DNA from: Halorussus amylolyticus | GTDB taxonomy: Archaea; Halobacteriota; Halobacteria; Halobacteriales; Haladaptataceae | Direction of reading: 5' to 3' | NCBI RefSeq assembly: GCF_004143485.2 | Contig: NZ_ML974133.1 | Location: 124,001 to 188,000, forward strand | DNA: 64,000 nucleotides | In this document: one piece after another, positions 52,382 to 61,445 of the stretch | Layout: each line of letters starts with the position of its first letter | How positions within the stretch are numbered: position 1 is the stretch's first letter | Notes under the pieces: model-generated | What the model saw: only the letters and a program-made list of their open reading frames with translations | What the model was told of the DNA's origin: nothing | The model's database searches: none | Program-made: the position numbers and the translations under genes

Positions 52382-53431
52382 TCAGTTCTCGCGGGCGTCG
52401 AGAAACTCGAATCGCGCCCCGCCCACTTCGCTGTCGGTGATGCGGATTCGCCAGTCGTGGGCTTCGGCGATACGACGCACGATGGCGAGACCGAAGCCCG
52501 TTCCGTCGGGGCGCGTCGAGTAGCCGCCTTCGAACACTCGCTCGCGGTCGGCGGCCGGGATTCCCGGCCCGTCGTCGGCGACGTAGAACCCGGAGTCGAA
52601 GCTCCCGACCGTGACCTCCTCGCCGCCGTGTTCGACCGCGTTTCGAAAGAGGTTCTCGAACAGCGCGCGCAGTCGCCGCTCGTCCGAACGTACGGTCTCA
52701 TCGGCAGCGGCGTGGAGCGTCATCTCGGGCGTCTCGACCGTACCCCACGCGTCGCGTGCGACCGTATCGAGGTCCACGCGCGCGAGGTCGCCCACTGTCT
52801 CACCCTGCCGCGACAGCGCGAGCACCTCGTCGACGAGTCGCTCCATGCGCCCGTGAGCGCGCTCGACCGCCTCGAAGTGGTGTTCGTCTCCCGTCTCCCG
52901 CGCGAGTTCGAGGTGGCCCTGCGCGACGTTCATCGGATTGCGGAGGTCGTGGGAGACGATGCTCGCGAACTCGTCTAACCGATTTCGCTGTTCGGCCAAC
53001 TCCGCGGTGCGCTGCTGAACGCGACTGTAGTAGACACCGAGCAGACCGCCACCGAGCGCCCCGAGAGTGACTTTCGTGAGAGCGATGGTCTCCGGTTGGA
53101 GCATCGGTCGGCCCTGCATCGACTGGAGGACCGACACCCATCCCGAGAGCAGGCCCATCACGGTCGCGCCACCCACGCTCCAGAGGAGAACCGCGGTCAC
53201 GAGGTCGGCCGGAGTGTCGTCCAGTCGAAGCCAGACGCCGAGCGCGACCAGAAACAACGAGAGACCGATTGGGAGACTGAGTTGGACGACTTCCGGGGAC
53301 AACACCTCGTCGGAGACGAACACGTGACTCACCGAGACGGCGAGCAAGCTACCGCCGAACCCGGCGACCGACCACTCCCGAAGCGACACTGCGGTTGGCG
53401 TCGCATCGGATACGTCAAACCCGGAGCACAT
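52382..53431 (-). CDS. Sensor histidine kinase
   Basis: 349 residues. Five or so N-terminal membrane helices act as sensor, followed by a short coiled coil and HisKA with the phospho-acceptor in ASIVSHDLRNPMNVAQGH. The HATPase domain has the N box LFRNAVEHGG, G1 DDGPGIPAADRERVF and G2 GTGFGLAIVRRI. Receiver partner not in the window. Confidence 0.93.
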   Translation of the reverse strand: MCSGFDVSDATPTAVSLREWSVAGFGGSLLAVSVSHVFVSDEVLSPEVVQLSLPIGLSLFLVALGVWLRLDDTPADLVTAVLLWSVGGATVMGLLSGWVSVLQSMQGRPMLQPETIALTKVTLGALGGGLLGVYYSRVQQRTAELAEQRNRLDEFASIVSHDLRNPMNVAQGHLELARETGDEHHFEAVERAHGRMERLVDEVLALSRQGETVGDLARVDLDTVARDAWGTVETPEMTLHAAADETVRSDERRLRALFENLFRNAVEHGGEEVTVGSFDSGFYVADDGPGIPAADRERVFEGGYSTRPDGTGFGLAIVRRIAEAHDWRIRITDSEVGGARFEFLDAREN

Positions 53432-53446
53432 GCGAGCAGTCGTCGA

Positions 53447-55414
53447 TTAGTTGCCGAACACGTCGCTAATCCGGTCGCGCCACTCCTGAATCCCTTCGAT
53501 TTCGTCGCGGATGTCGGTGATGTCGCCCTCGACGCTCTCGACGCGCGCGGTGAGGTTCTCCTCCATCGCGTCGAGGTCTGACGACAACGAATCGACGTCT
53601 TCGGAGACGTTCCCGACCTCCTCGGAGACATTTCGGACCTCCTCGGAGACGCTCTCGACTTCCTCGGACACGTCGGCCACGTTTTCGAGTTCGGAACGAA
53701 CCGCGTCGAGTTCGTCCGTGAGCGTTTCGAGTTCGTCGCCGACGGCCGTCACGTCTTCGGTGTTCGCGCCCACCAGTCCTTCGAGGTCGTCGAGACCCGT
53801 TTCGAGCGCTTCGACCTCGTCGCCGAGGTCTTCGAGGTCGCCGACCGCTTCCAGTTGGCTTTCGAGCGCCTGCACGTCGTCGCCGAGGTCTTCGAGCGCC
53901 TGTACGTCCTCACGGAGGTCTTCGAGCGCCTGTACGTCCTCACGGAGGTCCGCAACCGCGTCGAGGTCGTCCTCGAGGTCGCCGACCTCCGTGCGGAGGT
54001 CGGCGACCGCGCCGAGTTCGTCCTCGACCGCCGAAACGTCCGCACGCAGGTCCTCGACCGTTCCGAGGTCCGATTTCACGGTGTCGAGGTCGGACTCGAC
54101 CGCCGTGAGACTCGTCTCGAACGTCGAGATATCGGCTTCGACCGCCGAGAGGTCGGCGTCGAGTTCCTCGACTCTGTCGTCGGTGTCGGCGGTGTCGGTG
54201 CGAACCGCCTGTAACTCGTTCTCGAACGCCTCGATGTCGGCGCGGACCTGCGCGAGGTCGGTCTCGAAACCGCCGAGGATGTCGTCGGCGACCCCGTTCT
54301 CGTCGATGAACTCTTCGAGCGCCTCGGTGTACGCCGAGAGGTCCTCGACCCGCGACTGGAGGTGGCGGATGCGGACGTTCGTGCTCTCTGGCGTCTCGAC
54401 GTCGAGTTCGCGCTGAATCGCCCGCAGGTCGTCGTCGGCCACCTCCCCCGACCGAATCTCCTCGGCGAGCGTCGCGGCCACGCTTCCGGGACTCGGCGGC
54501 GAGACTTCGGGTTCGACGGCCGAGGGTTCCTCCGTGGTCTCCGAGGGACCGTCTTCCTCGAAGTCGTCGAACGTCTCTTCGTCCTGGAACGTCTCCTCGC
54601 CGTCGAGCACTCCTTCGTTTTCTAACGCGTCGTCCTCGGCTTCGGGGGCGAGGTCGGCTTCGCCGTGGTCGAACTCGTCGTCTCCGAAGTCGTCGTCCCT
54701 GGCCAGCGGGTCGTCGTCACGCGACTCCTCCGAGTCGCCGGAGTCGGCGTCCGCGGCGAGCGGGTCCGAATCTGTCGCGAGCGGGTCGTCTCCCTCCTCG
54801 GCGAGCGGGTCGGAGTCGGCCGCGAGCGGGTCGTCCGCGGCGGCTTCGTCGTCGAGATCGAGGTCGTCCTCGCCCGCGACCACGTCGCGGACGAGCTGGC
54901 TGTCCTCCTCCGAAACGATGTCGGTGATGGTGTTTCCGTCGGGGCCGCCGACTTCGCCGCCGAGGGCGTCGGCGCTCGGACTCGATTCCGCCTCGGGTCC
55001 GGAGTCCGAGACGGGTGAGTCGGCCGATTCGGATGCGCCCGAATCGACCGTGACCGGTGCGACCTCCTCGATGGTCGGTGCAGCGAGGAAGTTCCCTGGG
55101 TCGTCGTCGTCGCCGAGTCGGACGCCGTAGACCGTGACGAACTCCTCGTCGGCGTCGATTTCGCGCTCGAACTGGACCCGGTGGTCCTTGTAGGCGGTCC
55201 AGTTGTCGTTCTCGTAGTCGGGGTGAAAGCCCACGTTATCCATCGGGAACGTTTCTGGAATGTCGTCAATGAGACGGAAGCTCGCGCGCTCGTCGCGCTG
55301 GCTCCGTACCACGAACTTGATTGCGGGGACCGCGAACTCGTCGCCCTCGAAGGACTTCTCGACAACGACGCCGCTGTCCTCCGCGGTCACGACTTCGGTC
55401 ATACTATCGCTCAT
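53447..55414 (-). CDS. Large acidic coiled-coil protein
   Basis: 655 residues. N-terminal ~115 residues form a globular domain (VVVEKSFEGDEFAVPAIKFV, FPMDNVGFHPDYENDNW) seen in haloarchaeal coiled-coil proteins. Residues ~115-310 are acidic and disordered with DDPLA(A/T)DSDPLA repeats. Residues ~330-640 are a long coiled coil with 10-residue units such as LREDVQALED. Identical 30-bp units at 53885-53914 and 53915-53944 encode two of them. The start is MSDSMTEVV (55414); a GTG at 55423 is an alternative. Possibly a scaffold or cell-structure protein; function unknown. Confidence 0.8.
   Translation of the reverse strand: MSDSMTEVVTAEDSGVVVEKSFEGDEFAVPAIKFVVRSQRDERASFRLIDDIPETFPMDNVGFHPDYENDNWTAYKDHRVQFEREIDADEEFVTVYGVRLGDDDDPGNFLAAPTIEEVAPVTVDSGASESADSPVSDSGPEAESSPSADALGGEVGGPDGNTITDIVSEEDSQLVRDVVAGEDDLDLDDEAAADDPLAADSDPLAEEGDDPLATDSDPLAADADSGDSEESRDDDPLARDDDFGDDEFDHGEADLAPEAEDDALENEGVLDGEETFQDEETFDDFEEDGPSETTEEPSAVEPEVSPPSPGSVAATLAEEIRSGEVADDDLRAIQRELDVETPESTNVRIRHLQSRVEDLSAYTEALEEFIDENGVADDILGGFETDLAQVRADIEAFENELQAVRTDTADTDDRVEELDADLSAVEADISTFETSLTAVESDLDTVKSDLGTVEDLRADVSAVEDELGAVADLRTEVGDLEDDLDAVADLREDVQALEDLREDVQALEDLGDDVQALESQLEAVGDLEDLGDEVEALETGLDDLEGLVGANTEDVTAVGDELETLTDELDAVRSELENVADVSEEVESVSEEVRNVSEEVGNVSEDVDSLSSDLDAMEENLTARVESVEGDITDIRDEIEGIQEWRDRISDVFGN
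53885..53944 (-). repeat. Two exact 30-bp tandem repeats in the coiled-coil gene
   Basis: 53885-53914 and 53915-53944 are identical and in frame, each encoding ten residues. A degenerate third unit precedes them. Copy number may vary by slippage without frameshift. Confidence 0.85.
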
Positions 55415-55540
55415 ACGATTCACATCCCAGAACGGCCATATAAATCACACGCAGACAGAACAGATTTGTGAGAGGAATCGTTCCCGAAGGCGTCGCACTC
55501 GACACCGGAATTTAGGGCGTTTCGGCCCGTGTGTCTTCGT

Positions 55541-56485
55541 ATGCTGCTCGTGGGAACGTACGACGGCGTGTATCGCGCAGATAGGCCGCGGTTCGAGTCC
55601 GCGGAGCGAACCCTCGATTCGGGACGAGTCCTCCGGGTTCGGCGGTTCGACGACTGGCGCGGCGTCTTCGCCGCGACCAAGACGGGACTGTATCGCTCGA
55701 CGGACGAGGGGGCTTCGTGGACGGACCTCGGCGTGCCGCGCGAGGAAGTCTACTCGGTCGTCGGGGACCCGGACGGAGAGCGCCTCTACGCGGGTACTCA
55801 CCCCGCACATCTCTACGTTTCGGAGGACGACGGAGAGTCGTGGACGGAGTTGGAGGGGTTCCAGGACCTCCCTTCGCGAGAGGAGTGGTACACCCCCCGC
55901 CACCGAGACGAGGCCCACATTCGAAGTCTCGGCGCGCACGCGGACGCCCGCGACCGCGTGGTCGCGGGCGTCGAAGTCGGCGGCGTCCACGTCAGCGACG
56001 ACAGGGGCGAGACGTGGACCGAGCGAAAGCAGGGCGTTCACGACGACGTGCACCACGTTCTGATTCTCGGTCCGGGCGAGTACGTCGCCTCCTGTGGCGG
56101 CGGTCTCTACCGAACTCGGGACGCGGGCGAGACGTGGATGCGACTGGACGAGGCTCTCGACCACACCTACTTCCGCGAGGCGTTCTTCCACGGGGGCGAC
56201 ACCGACGACGGCGTGCTGTACGCCGCGGCGGCGCGCTCCTCGCCCGGAACGTGGAGCGGCGAGACCGGAGCGGACGCGGCGCTGTTCGAGTCCCGCGATG
56301 GGGGCGACACCTTCGAGGCGCTCGACTATCCGGGCCGCCCCGAGGAGGTCGTGCTCGCGTGGACGGCCCACGACGGCGGTGTCGTCGCCGGAACGAACGA
56401 CGGTCGGGTCCTCGTGCGCGAGACCGACGGGTGGGTCACCGGTGGCGAGGTTCCCGCTGGCGTATCGTCGCTCTGTGGCGTGTAG
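55541..56485 (+). CDS. BNR/Asp-box beta-propeller protein
   Basis: 314 residues with repeated Asp-box motifs (STDEGASWTDL, SEDDGESWTEL, SDDRGETWTER, TRDAGETWMRL, SRDGGDTFEAL) typical of sialidase/Vps10/photosystem-assembly-type propellers. No signal peptide, so cytoplasmic. No catalytic residues can be assigned; a binding or scaffold role is as likely as an enzymatic one. Confidence 0.85.
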   Translation: MLLVGTYDGVYRADRPRFESAERTLDSGRVLRVRRFDDWRGVFAATKTGLYRSTDEGASWTDLGVPREEVYSVVGDPDGERLYAGTHPAHLYVSEDDGESWTELEGFQDLPSREEWYTPRHRDEAHIRSLGAHADARDRVVAGVEVGGVHVSDDRGETWTERKQGVHDDVHHVLILGPGEYVASCGGGLYRTRDAGETWMRLDEALDHTYFREAFFHGGDTDDGVLYAAAARSSPGTWSGETGADAALFESRDGGDTFEALDYPGRPEEVVLAWTAHDGGVVAGTNDGRVLVRETDGWVTGGEVPAGVSSLCGV

Positions 56486-56513
56486 ACCGCTGGCTCGTGC
56501 AACGCTCTGTGTT

Positions 56514-56752
56514 GGCTCAGCCCTTTCGGGGTAGTCGGACTGGCGGTTACGAGGTAGGGCGGTTTCGCCGCCGGACGGCGGCGAAACCGCTTGATGACAC
56601 TGCTGGCTGACTCGCCAGCTATCTGCTCGCAACCGCAAGAGGACAGTTCACGTCCTCCGCGTCGCGCTCGCGCCGTCGGACTCCGACGGTGCGAGCGGGA
56701 CCGCGCGAAACGTCCGGGCAGGGTTGGTCCCGGCTTCGTACTTCAACGTTCG
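56514..56752 (+). repeat. Two-block dispersed element, copy 2
   Basis: Block A (56514-56548) and block B (56711-56752) match the pyrB-upstream copy, but the 162-nt spacer here contains extra hairpins. In one shared frame block B reads VRAGLVPA(S/W)Y(F/L)(N/K)VR, and most differences fall at third codon positions, hinting at a decayed coding end. Block B ends 121 bp before the YlbF-like gene. Confidence 0.65.
56559..56590. repeat. 14-bp palindrome, loop GGAC
   Basis: Arms 56559-56572 and 56577-56590 are exact reverse complements inside the spacer of the two-block element. Confidence 0.85.
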
Positions 56753-56777
56753 GACCGTACCGTGAGACTCCGCACAC

Positions 56778-56812
56778 CGCGGGGCCGCCGCCCAGCGGGC
56801 GGCGGCCCCGCG
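56778..56812. repeat. 16-bp perfect palindrome, loop AGC
   Basis: Arms 56778-56793 and 56797-56812 are exact reverse complements, pure G/C, 61 bp before the YlbF-like gene. Confidence 0.9.
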
Positions 56813-56873
56813 ATATCAGCAAGTCGGTGCGTATCCGGCAGGTCTAAAACGCCACAGACCCAATTCGGAACAC

Positions 56874-57275
56874 ATGAGCATCGAAACCGACGTGGACGCG
56901 ACGACCAGCGAGCGGTCCCACCTCGAAACGCTCGGTACGGAACTCGGCGAGGCCATCGCCGAGTCGGCCGAGTACGAGGCGTTCCAGAGCGCGAAGGAGG
57001 CCGTCGAGGAGGACGACGAGGCCCAGGAACACGTCCGGGAGTTCGAACAGCTTCGCCAGGAGTTCATGCTCGCGCGCCAGACCGGCGAGGCGACCCAAGA
57101 GGACGTACAGAAGGTCCAGCGCGCCCAGCAGGAGCTTCACGAACTCCCCGTGATGGCCGAGTATCTCGAAGCCCAGGCCGAACTGGAGGCGAAGCTCGAA
57201 ACCATCAACGAGGCCATCTCCGAGCCGCTCGCGGTCGATTTCGGCCAGCAGGCTGGCGGCTGCTGCGAGGACTGA
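56874..57275 (+). CDS. YlbF/YmcA-family protein
   Basis: 133-residue helical protein of the YlbF family (SAEYEAFQSAKEAVEEDDEA, LRQEFMLARQTGEATQEDV, ELHELPVMAEYLEAQAEL). The C-terminus ends GGCCED, a paired-Cys tail that could bind an iron-sulfur cluster or metal. In Bacillus, YlbF relatives join a complex that modulates RNase Y; the archaeal role is unknown. Confidence 0.85.
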   Translation: MSIETDVDATTSERSHLETLGTELGEAIAESAEYEAFQSAKEAVEEDDEAQEHVREFEQLRQEFMLARQTGEATQEDVQKVQRAQQELHELPVMAEYLEAQAELEAKLETINEAISEPLAVDFGQQAGGCCED

Positions 57276-57367
57276 ACGGTTCCGAGCCGATTTTCGTCTG
57301 ATTCTTTCGAGTCGGTTTCACCCGCGAGTGGCAACCACGCCTAAGTCGATGCCCGACGACATCTCCG

Positions 57368-58822
57368 ATGGTGGGGGAAATGGAAGACAACACATCGACA
57401 GAGACCGAGATAACGACAGACCGAGAAACCATACGGACGTGGGTGGAAGACAGCGGCACGCAACCGGGTTACATGACGGACGAGGCGGGCGAGCGACGGC
57501 TTCACATCTACCACCCCGAACGGGACTCGACCGAGTCAGTCGAGGAGACGACGTGGGACGAATTTTTCGACCGACTCGAAGACGACGAGATGGTGCTGGT
57601 CCGGCACGCCGACCGGCCGAGCGAGGGGGCCGACCAGTTCGAACTCCTCTCGCGGACCGAGGCGATGGAGCGCGCGACCCTCGACGACGAGGAAGTCGAG
57701 CAGGCGCTGTTGGAGGGCGAGGTCGTCACGAGCGAAATCGTGGAGACGAAAGTAGTCGAGCGCACGGTCCGGGAGACCGAGACCATCGAGAGCGAAGTCG
57801 TAGACAGCGAAGTCGTTCGCGACGAGGTCATCGATAGCGAACTCGTTCGGCGCGAAATCGCGGGCATCCACCTCGGCGAGGAGGAGACCGGCGTCGCGGT
57901 GGTCGAAGACAGCGAGACCGTCGGGTGGGACGAGGAGATGATGGAAATCGAGCAGGAGGTCATCACCGTGGACGTGGACGAGACGAGGCAGGTCACGCGC
58001 GAAATCATCGAGCAAAAGACGGTCGAGAGCCGGGTCGTGGACCGCGACGTGGAGGGAACCGAAACCCTCGAATCCGACACGCTGGAGGGTCACGTGGACC
58101 TCGAAGGCGTCCATCGGACCATCGTGGAGAGCGACATGCTCGGCGGCGAGATGGTGACTGAGGACGTCATCGAGGGCGGCCACCTCGAAAGCGAGTTCAC
58201 GGACGAGGAGACCATCCTGACCGAACTCTACGAGCGCCGACTGGTCGAGGACGAGGTCCTCGACCGCAAGCGCCTGACCTTCGAACTCGTGACCGAGGAG
58301 GTCGTCAGCACCGAGACGATGGGGACGCGGACGGTCGAGAGCGAACTCATCGGCTCGGACATGGTCACCGAGATAGTCGAGATGGGAGGTGCGACCGCGG
58401 CCGGAACCGAAACGACGACTACGACCGAGACGACTGCGACCGAAACGGAAACGACGACTGCGACGACGAGCGAAGAAACCGCCTCGATGGGGGACGCCCC
58501 GGCGACCGACGAGACAGCCGCGATGAGCGACGAGACGGCCGGAATGGGCGACGAGACCGGAGCCGAGACATCGACCGCCGCGGTCACGTTGGACGACGAC
58601 GACGTGGGCAAGACGGTTATCGACGCTAACAACGAGGACGTCGGCGTCATTAGCGAGGTGGACCAAGACGCGAATCTGGTGTACGTGGACCCGCACCCCG
58701 GACTCGCCAAGCGCATCCGGACTCGACTCGGGTGGGAGGGCCACGACGACGACGACTACACCGTCGAACCCGACCGCATCGAGGAGATTACCGACGACGA
58801 GATTCGACTCCGGAGCCTCTGA
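57368..58822 (+). CDS. PRC-barrel protein with long pentad-repeat region
   Basis: 484 residues. After a 110-residue N-terminal domain, residues ~115-345 repeat every five residues (ESEVV, DSEVV, RDEVI, DSELV; later DEVLD, SELIG), as in a beta-helix with acidic faces. A Thr/Glu/Ala-rich linker follows, then a PRC-barrel domain (DVGKTVIDANNEDVGVISEV and IRLRSL end). PRC barrels often bind RNA or partners at the membrane. The start could be 57368 or the ATG at 57380. Function unknown; haloarchaeal stress-type association is inference. Confidence 0.82.
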   Translation: MVGEMEDNTSTETEITTDRETIRTWVEDSGTQPGYMTDEAGERRLHIYHPERDSTESVEETTWDEFFDRLEDDEMVLVRHADRPSEGADQFELLSRTEAMERATLDDEEVEQALLEGEVVTSEIVETKVVERTVRETETIESEVVDSEVVRDEVIDSELVRREIAGIHLGEEETGVAVVEDSETVGWDEEMMEIEQEVITVDVDETRQVTREIIEQKTVESRVVDRDVEGTETLESDTLEGHVDLEGVHRTIVESDMLGGEMVTEDVIEGGHLESEFTDEETILTELYERRLVEDEVLDRKRLTFELVTEEVVSTETMGTRTVESELIGSDMVTEIVEMGGATAAGTETTTTTETTATETETTTATTSEETASMGDAPATDETAAMSDETAGMGDETGAETSTAAVTLDDDDVGKTVIDANNEDVGVISEVDQDANLVYVDPHPGLAKRIRTRLGWEGHDDDDYTVEPDRIEEITDDEIRLRSL

Positions 58823-58867
58823 ACGCGGAAGACAACACTTACCTCCCTTCTCGGCCCAGTTCGGCGC

Positions 58868-59701
58868 ATGGCGATACACTCAGACTGGGGAGACTGGCTC
58901 CCGCGCGCTGTCGAGGACGCAGACCCCGAGGGCATCGCGGTCTGGTATCTCGGCTGTAACGGCTTCGTGCTCACGGCCGACGACACGACGGTTTTCGTGG
59001 ACCCATACCTCGGAACGGGCGACCCGCCGCGAACCGTCCGGATGGTACCGATTCCGTTCGACCCCGAGGACGTGGCCGAGGCCGACGCGGTGCTGGCGAC
59101 TCACGAGCACACCGACCACGTTCACGGGCCGAGTCAGGCCCCGATTCTCGAACGGACGGGGGCGACCTTCTACGCGCCCGACGACAGCCTCGCCGTCGCG
59201 CGCGAGGAGGAAAACTGGACCGACGAGTGGGACGTGACCGACGACCAGTTCGAGGAAGTCGCAGAGGGCGACACCTTCGAGGTCGGCGCGTTCACGATTC
59301 ACGTCGAACCCGCGAACGACCCCGATGCGACACACCCGGTGAGCTACGTCTTCGAGTACGAGGACCGGACGTTCTTCCACGGCGGCGACACCAAGCCGAG
59401 CGACGAGTTCGCGCGAATCGGCGAGGAGTACGACATCGACCTCGGCGTGCTGGCGTTCGGCACGGTCGGCAACATTCCCGACAAGCAGACCCGCGAGCCG
59501 AAGCGTACCCGGTGGTACAACGACGAGAATCAGGCGGTCGAGGCCGCGAGCGACCTTCAGTTCGATAGATTCCTGCCGAGCCACTGGGACATGTGGAAGG
59601 GGCTGACCGCCGACCCGAAGGCGCTCCACCACCACGCCCGGAGTTTCGAGTACCCCCGTCAGCTCGAAATTGTGGAAATCGGTGACAGAGTCAGTCTGTA
59701 G
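58868..59701 (+). CDS. UlaG-like metallo-beta-lactamase-fold hydrolase
   Basis: 277 residues. The metal site THEHTDHVHG (HxHxDH) and a later Asp in FFHGGDTKPS are intact; HWDMW supplies a further His near the C-terminus. This is the UlaG/RNase Z-like group (UlaG is an L-ascorbate-6-phosphate lactonase), so lactonase or phosphodiesterase chemistry is possible. Substrate unknown. Confidence 0.88.
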   Translation: MAIHSDWGDWLPRAVEDADPEGIAVWYLGCNGFVLTADDTTVFVDPYLGTGDPPRTVRMVPIPFDPEDVAEADAVLATHEHTDHVHGPSQAPILERTGATFYAPDDSLAVAREEENWTDEWDVTDDQFEEVAEGDTFEVGAFTIHVEPANDPDATHPVSYVFEYEDRTFFHGGDTKPSDEFARIGEEYDIDLGVLAFGTVGNIPDKQTREPKRTRWYNDENQAVEAASDLQFDRFLPSHWDMWKGLTADPKALHHHARSFEYPRQLEIVEIGDRVSL

Positions 59702-59753
59702 CCCGATTCGGAGAACACCGTCCTTAAGCGTCCGCGCCAACAAAACAGTTCCA

Positions 59754-60812
59754 ATGAGCCAAGAGACCGAGTACAGCGAAGGGGACCTCCGGAACACCGG
59801 GATGTCCCTCAAACACGACCGGGAGTGGGACTACGAACTCGACCGAATCGTGGAGGCGGTCGAGGAGCGCGACGCCACCAAGGTCGGCCTCCAGTTCCCC
59901 GAGGGACTCAAGCGCCGCGGCCCGAAGGTCGCCGACGACATCCGCGCGCTCGTCCCCGACGACGTGACCGTGATGCTGTCGGGCCAACCGTGTTACGGAG
60001 CCTGCGACCTCGACACCTTCCTGATGAAGCGGACCGACGTCTTCGTCCACTTCGGCCACTCGCCGATGAAGAACACGGACAAGGTCATCTACGTCCCCCT
60101 CTTCTCGAACGTGGACGTGTTCCCCATCATGGAGGAGTCGCTGGAGGAACTCCCCGACTCGGACGCGTCCGACGACCGACCGAGCGTCGGTCTCGTCACG
60201 ACCGCCCAGCACATGAACCGCTTCGAGGAGATGAAAGACTGGCTCGATGAACGCGGCTTCGACGTGAAGACTCGGCGCGGCGACGACCGACTCACCCACG
60301 AGGGGCAGGTCCTCGGGTGTAACTACGCCAGTGCCGACATCGACGCCAACCACGTACTGTACGTCGGTGGCGGGAAGTTCCATCCGCTCGGACTGGCGAT
60401 GGAGCATCCCGACAAGAAGGTCGTCATCGCCGACCCCGTGAACAACGTCGTGACCGTGGCCGATACCGAAAAGTTCCTCAAGCAACGCTACGGCGCGGTC
60501 CACCGCGCGATGGACGCCGAGAAGTGGGGCGTCATCTTCTGCACGAAAATCGGACAGGGCCGGTGGGAGCAGGCCCAGGAGATTCTCGACGGCAACGACG
60601 ACGCCTATCTCATCACGATGGACGAGGTCACGCCCGACCGCCTGCGGAACTTCGATATGGACGCCTTCGTGAACACCGGATGTCCGCGCATCACGACCGA
60701 CGACGGCCCGCAGTTCCACAAGCCGATGCTCACGCCCGGCGAGTACGAAATCGCGGTCGGGAACAAACCGCTCGAAGACCTGAGCTTCGACACCTTCCAC
60801 GGGACCTGGTGA
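59754..60812 (+). CDS. dph2: Diphthamide synthase Dph2 (2-(3-amino-3-carboxypropyl)histidine synthase)
   Basis: 352-residue radical enzyme that begins diphthamide formation on the elongation-factor-2 histidine, using SAM and a [4Fe-4S] cluster held by three Cys from separate domains: GQPCYGACD (near residue 80), LGCNYAS and NTGCPRI. Length and order match archaeal Dph2. The start is MSQETEYSEG at 59754. Confidence 0.95.
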   Translation: MSQETEYSEGDLRNTGMSLKHDREWDYELDRIVEAVEERDATKVGLQFPEGLKRRGPKVADDIRALVPDDVTVMLSGQPCYGACDLDTFLMKRTDVFVHFGHSPMKNTDKVIYVPLFSNVDVFPIMEESLEELPDSDASDDRPSVGLVTTAQHMNRFEEMKDWLDERGFDVKTRRGDDRLTHEGQVLGCNYASADIDANHVLYVGGGKFHPLGLAMEHPDKKVVIADPVNNVVTVADTEKFLKQRYGAVHRAMDAEKWGVIFCTKIGQGRWEQAQEILDGNDDAYLITMDEVTPDRLRNFDMDAFVNTGCPRITTDDGPQFHKPMLTPGEYEIAVGNKPLEDLSFDTFHGTW

Positions 60813-60858
60813 CGACGACTCCCTGACTTTTTTTCGTCTGCTGCCCGATACGCCCTGC

Positions 60859-61377
60859 ATGGTCGGCTTGGAGCGCGGGACGGTCGAACTTCGGCCCTAC
60901 GATTCGAAGTGGAAACGTCACTACGAGGCGGAGGTCAGGCGACTCGACGCGGTCGCTGGCGACCGCCTGCGCGAGTTCGCACACGTCGGCAGCACCGCCG
61001 TCGAGGGTCTGGCCGCGAAACCCATCATCGACATGCTGGCGGTCGTCGCGGACCTCGACGCCGCCAGCGACCTCGTCCCGCTTCTCGAATCACACGGCTA
61101 CGAGTTTCGGCCAAACGACGACGTACCGGGACGGCTCTTTCTCGCCAAGGGACCCCGGACCGAACGCACTCACTACCTCTCGCTCGTCGAGCGCGACGGC
61201 GACTGCTACCGGGAGGCCGTCGCGTTTCGCGATTATCTGCGCTCGCACCCCGAAACTGCGGCGGAGTACGAAGACGTGAAACGCGAATTGGCCGAGGCCC
61301 ACCCCGACGAACGCGAGAAATACACCGAGAAAAAGGGGGAGTTCGTCCAGCAGGTCCTTCAGCGCGCGCTGGCGTGA
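60859..61377 (+). CDS. GrpB/UPF0157 family protein
   Basis: 172-residue nucleotidyltransferase-like protein. Family motifs: VELRPYDSKWKRHYEAEV, HVGSTAVEGLAAKPIIDMLAVV, and YREAVAFRDYLRSHPETAAEYEDVKREL. The fold is a minimal nucleotidyltransferase, often a partner of toxin or CoA enzymes; activity not established. Confidence 0.92.
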   Translation: MVGLERGTVELRPYDSKWKRHYEAEVRRLDAVAGDRLREFAHVGSTAVEGLAAKPIIDMLAVVADLDAASDLVPLLESHGYEFRPNDDVPGRLFLAKGPRTERTHYLSLVERDGDCYREAVAFRDYLRSHPETAAEYEDVKRELAEAHPDEREKYTEKKGEFVQQVLQRALA

Positions 61378-61445
61378 GTCCCGGCTCACGCCGACCTTCG
61401 TGCGAGTGACGGGGAAATCAGTCTCCGCCGTACTGAATCAGTAGC

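Larger units (their letters stand above)
56486..56873. other. 388-bp intergenic region rich in hairpins
   Basis: Holds copy 2 of the two-block element (56514-56752) and two near-perfect palindromes (56559-56590 and 56778-56812), with a further hairpin around CCGTCGG-ACT-CCGACGG. No gene is supported. Confidence 0.65.
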
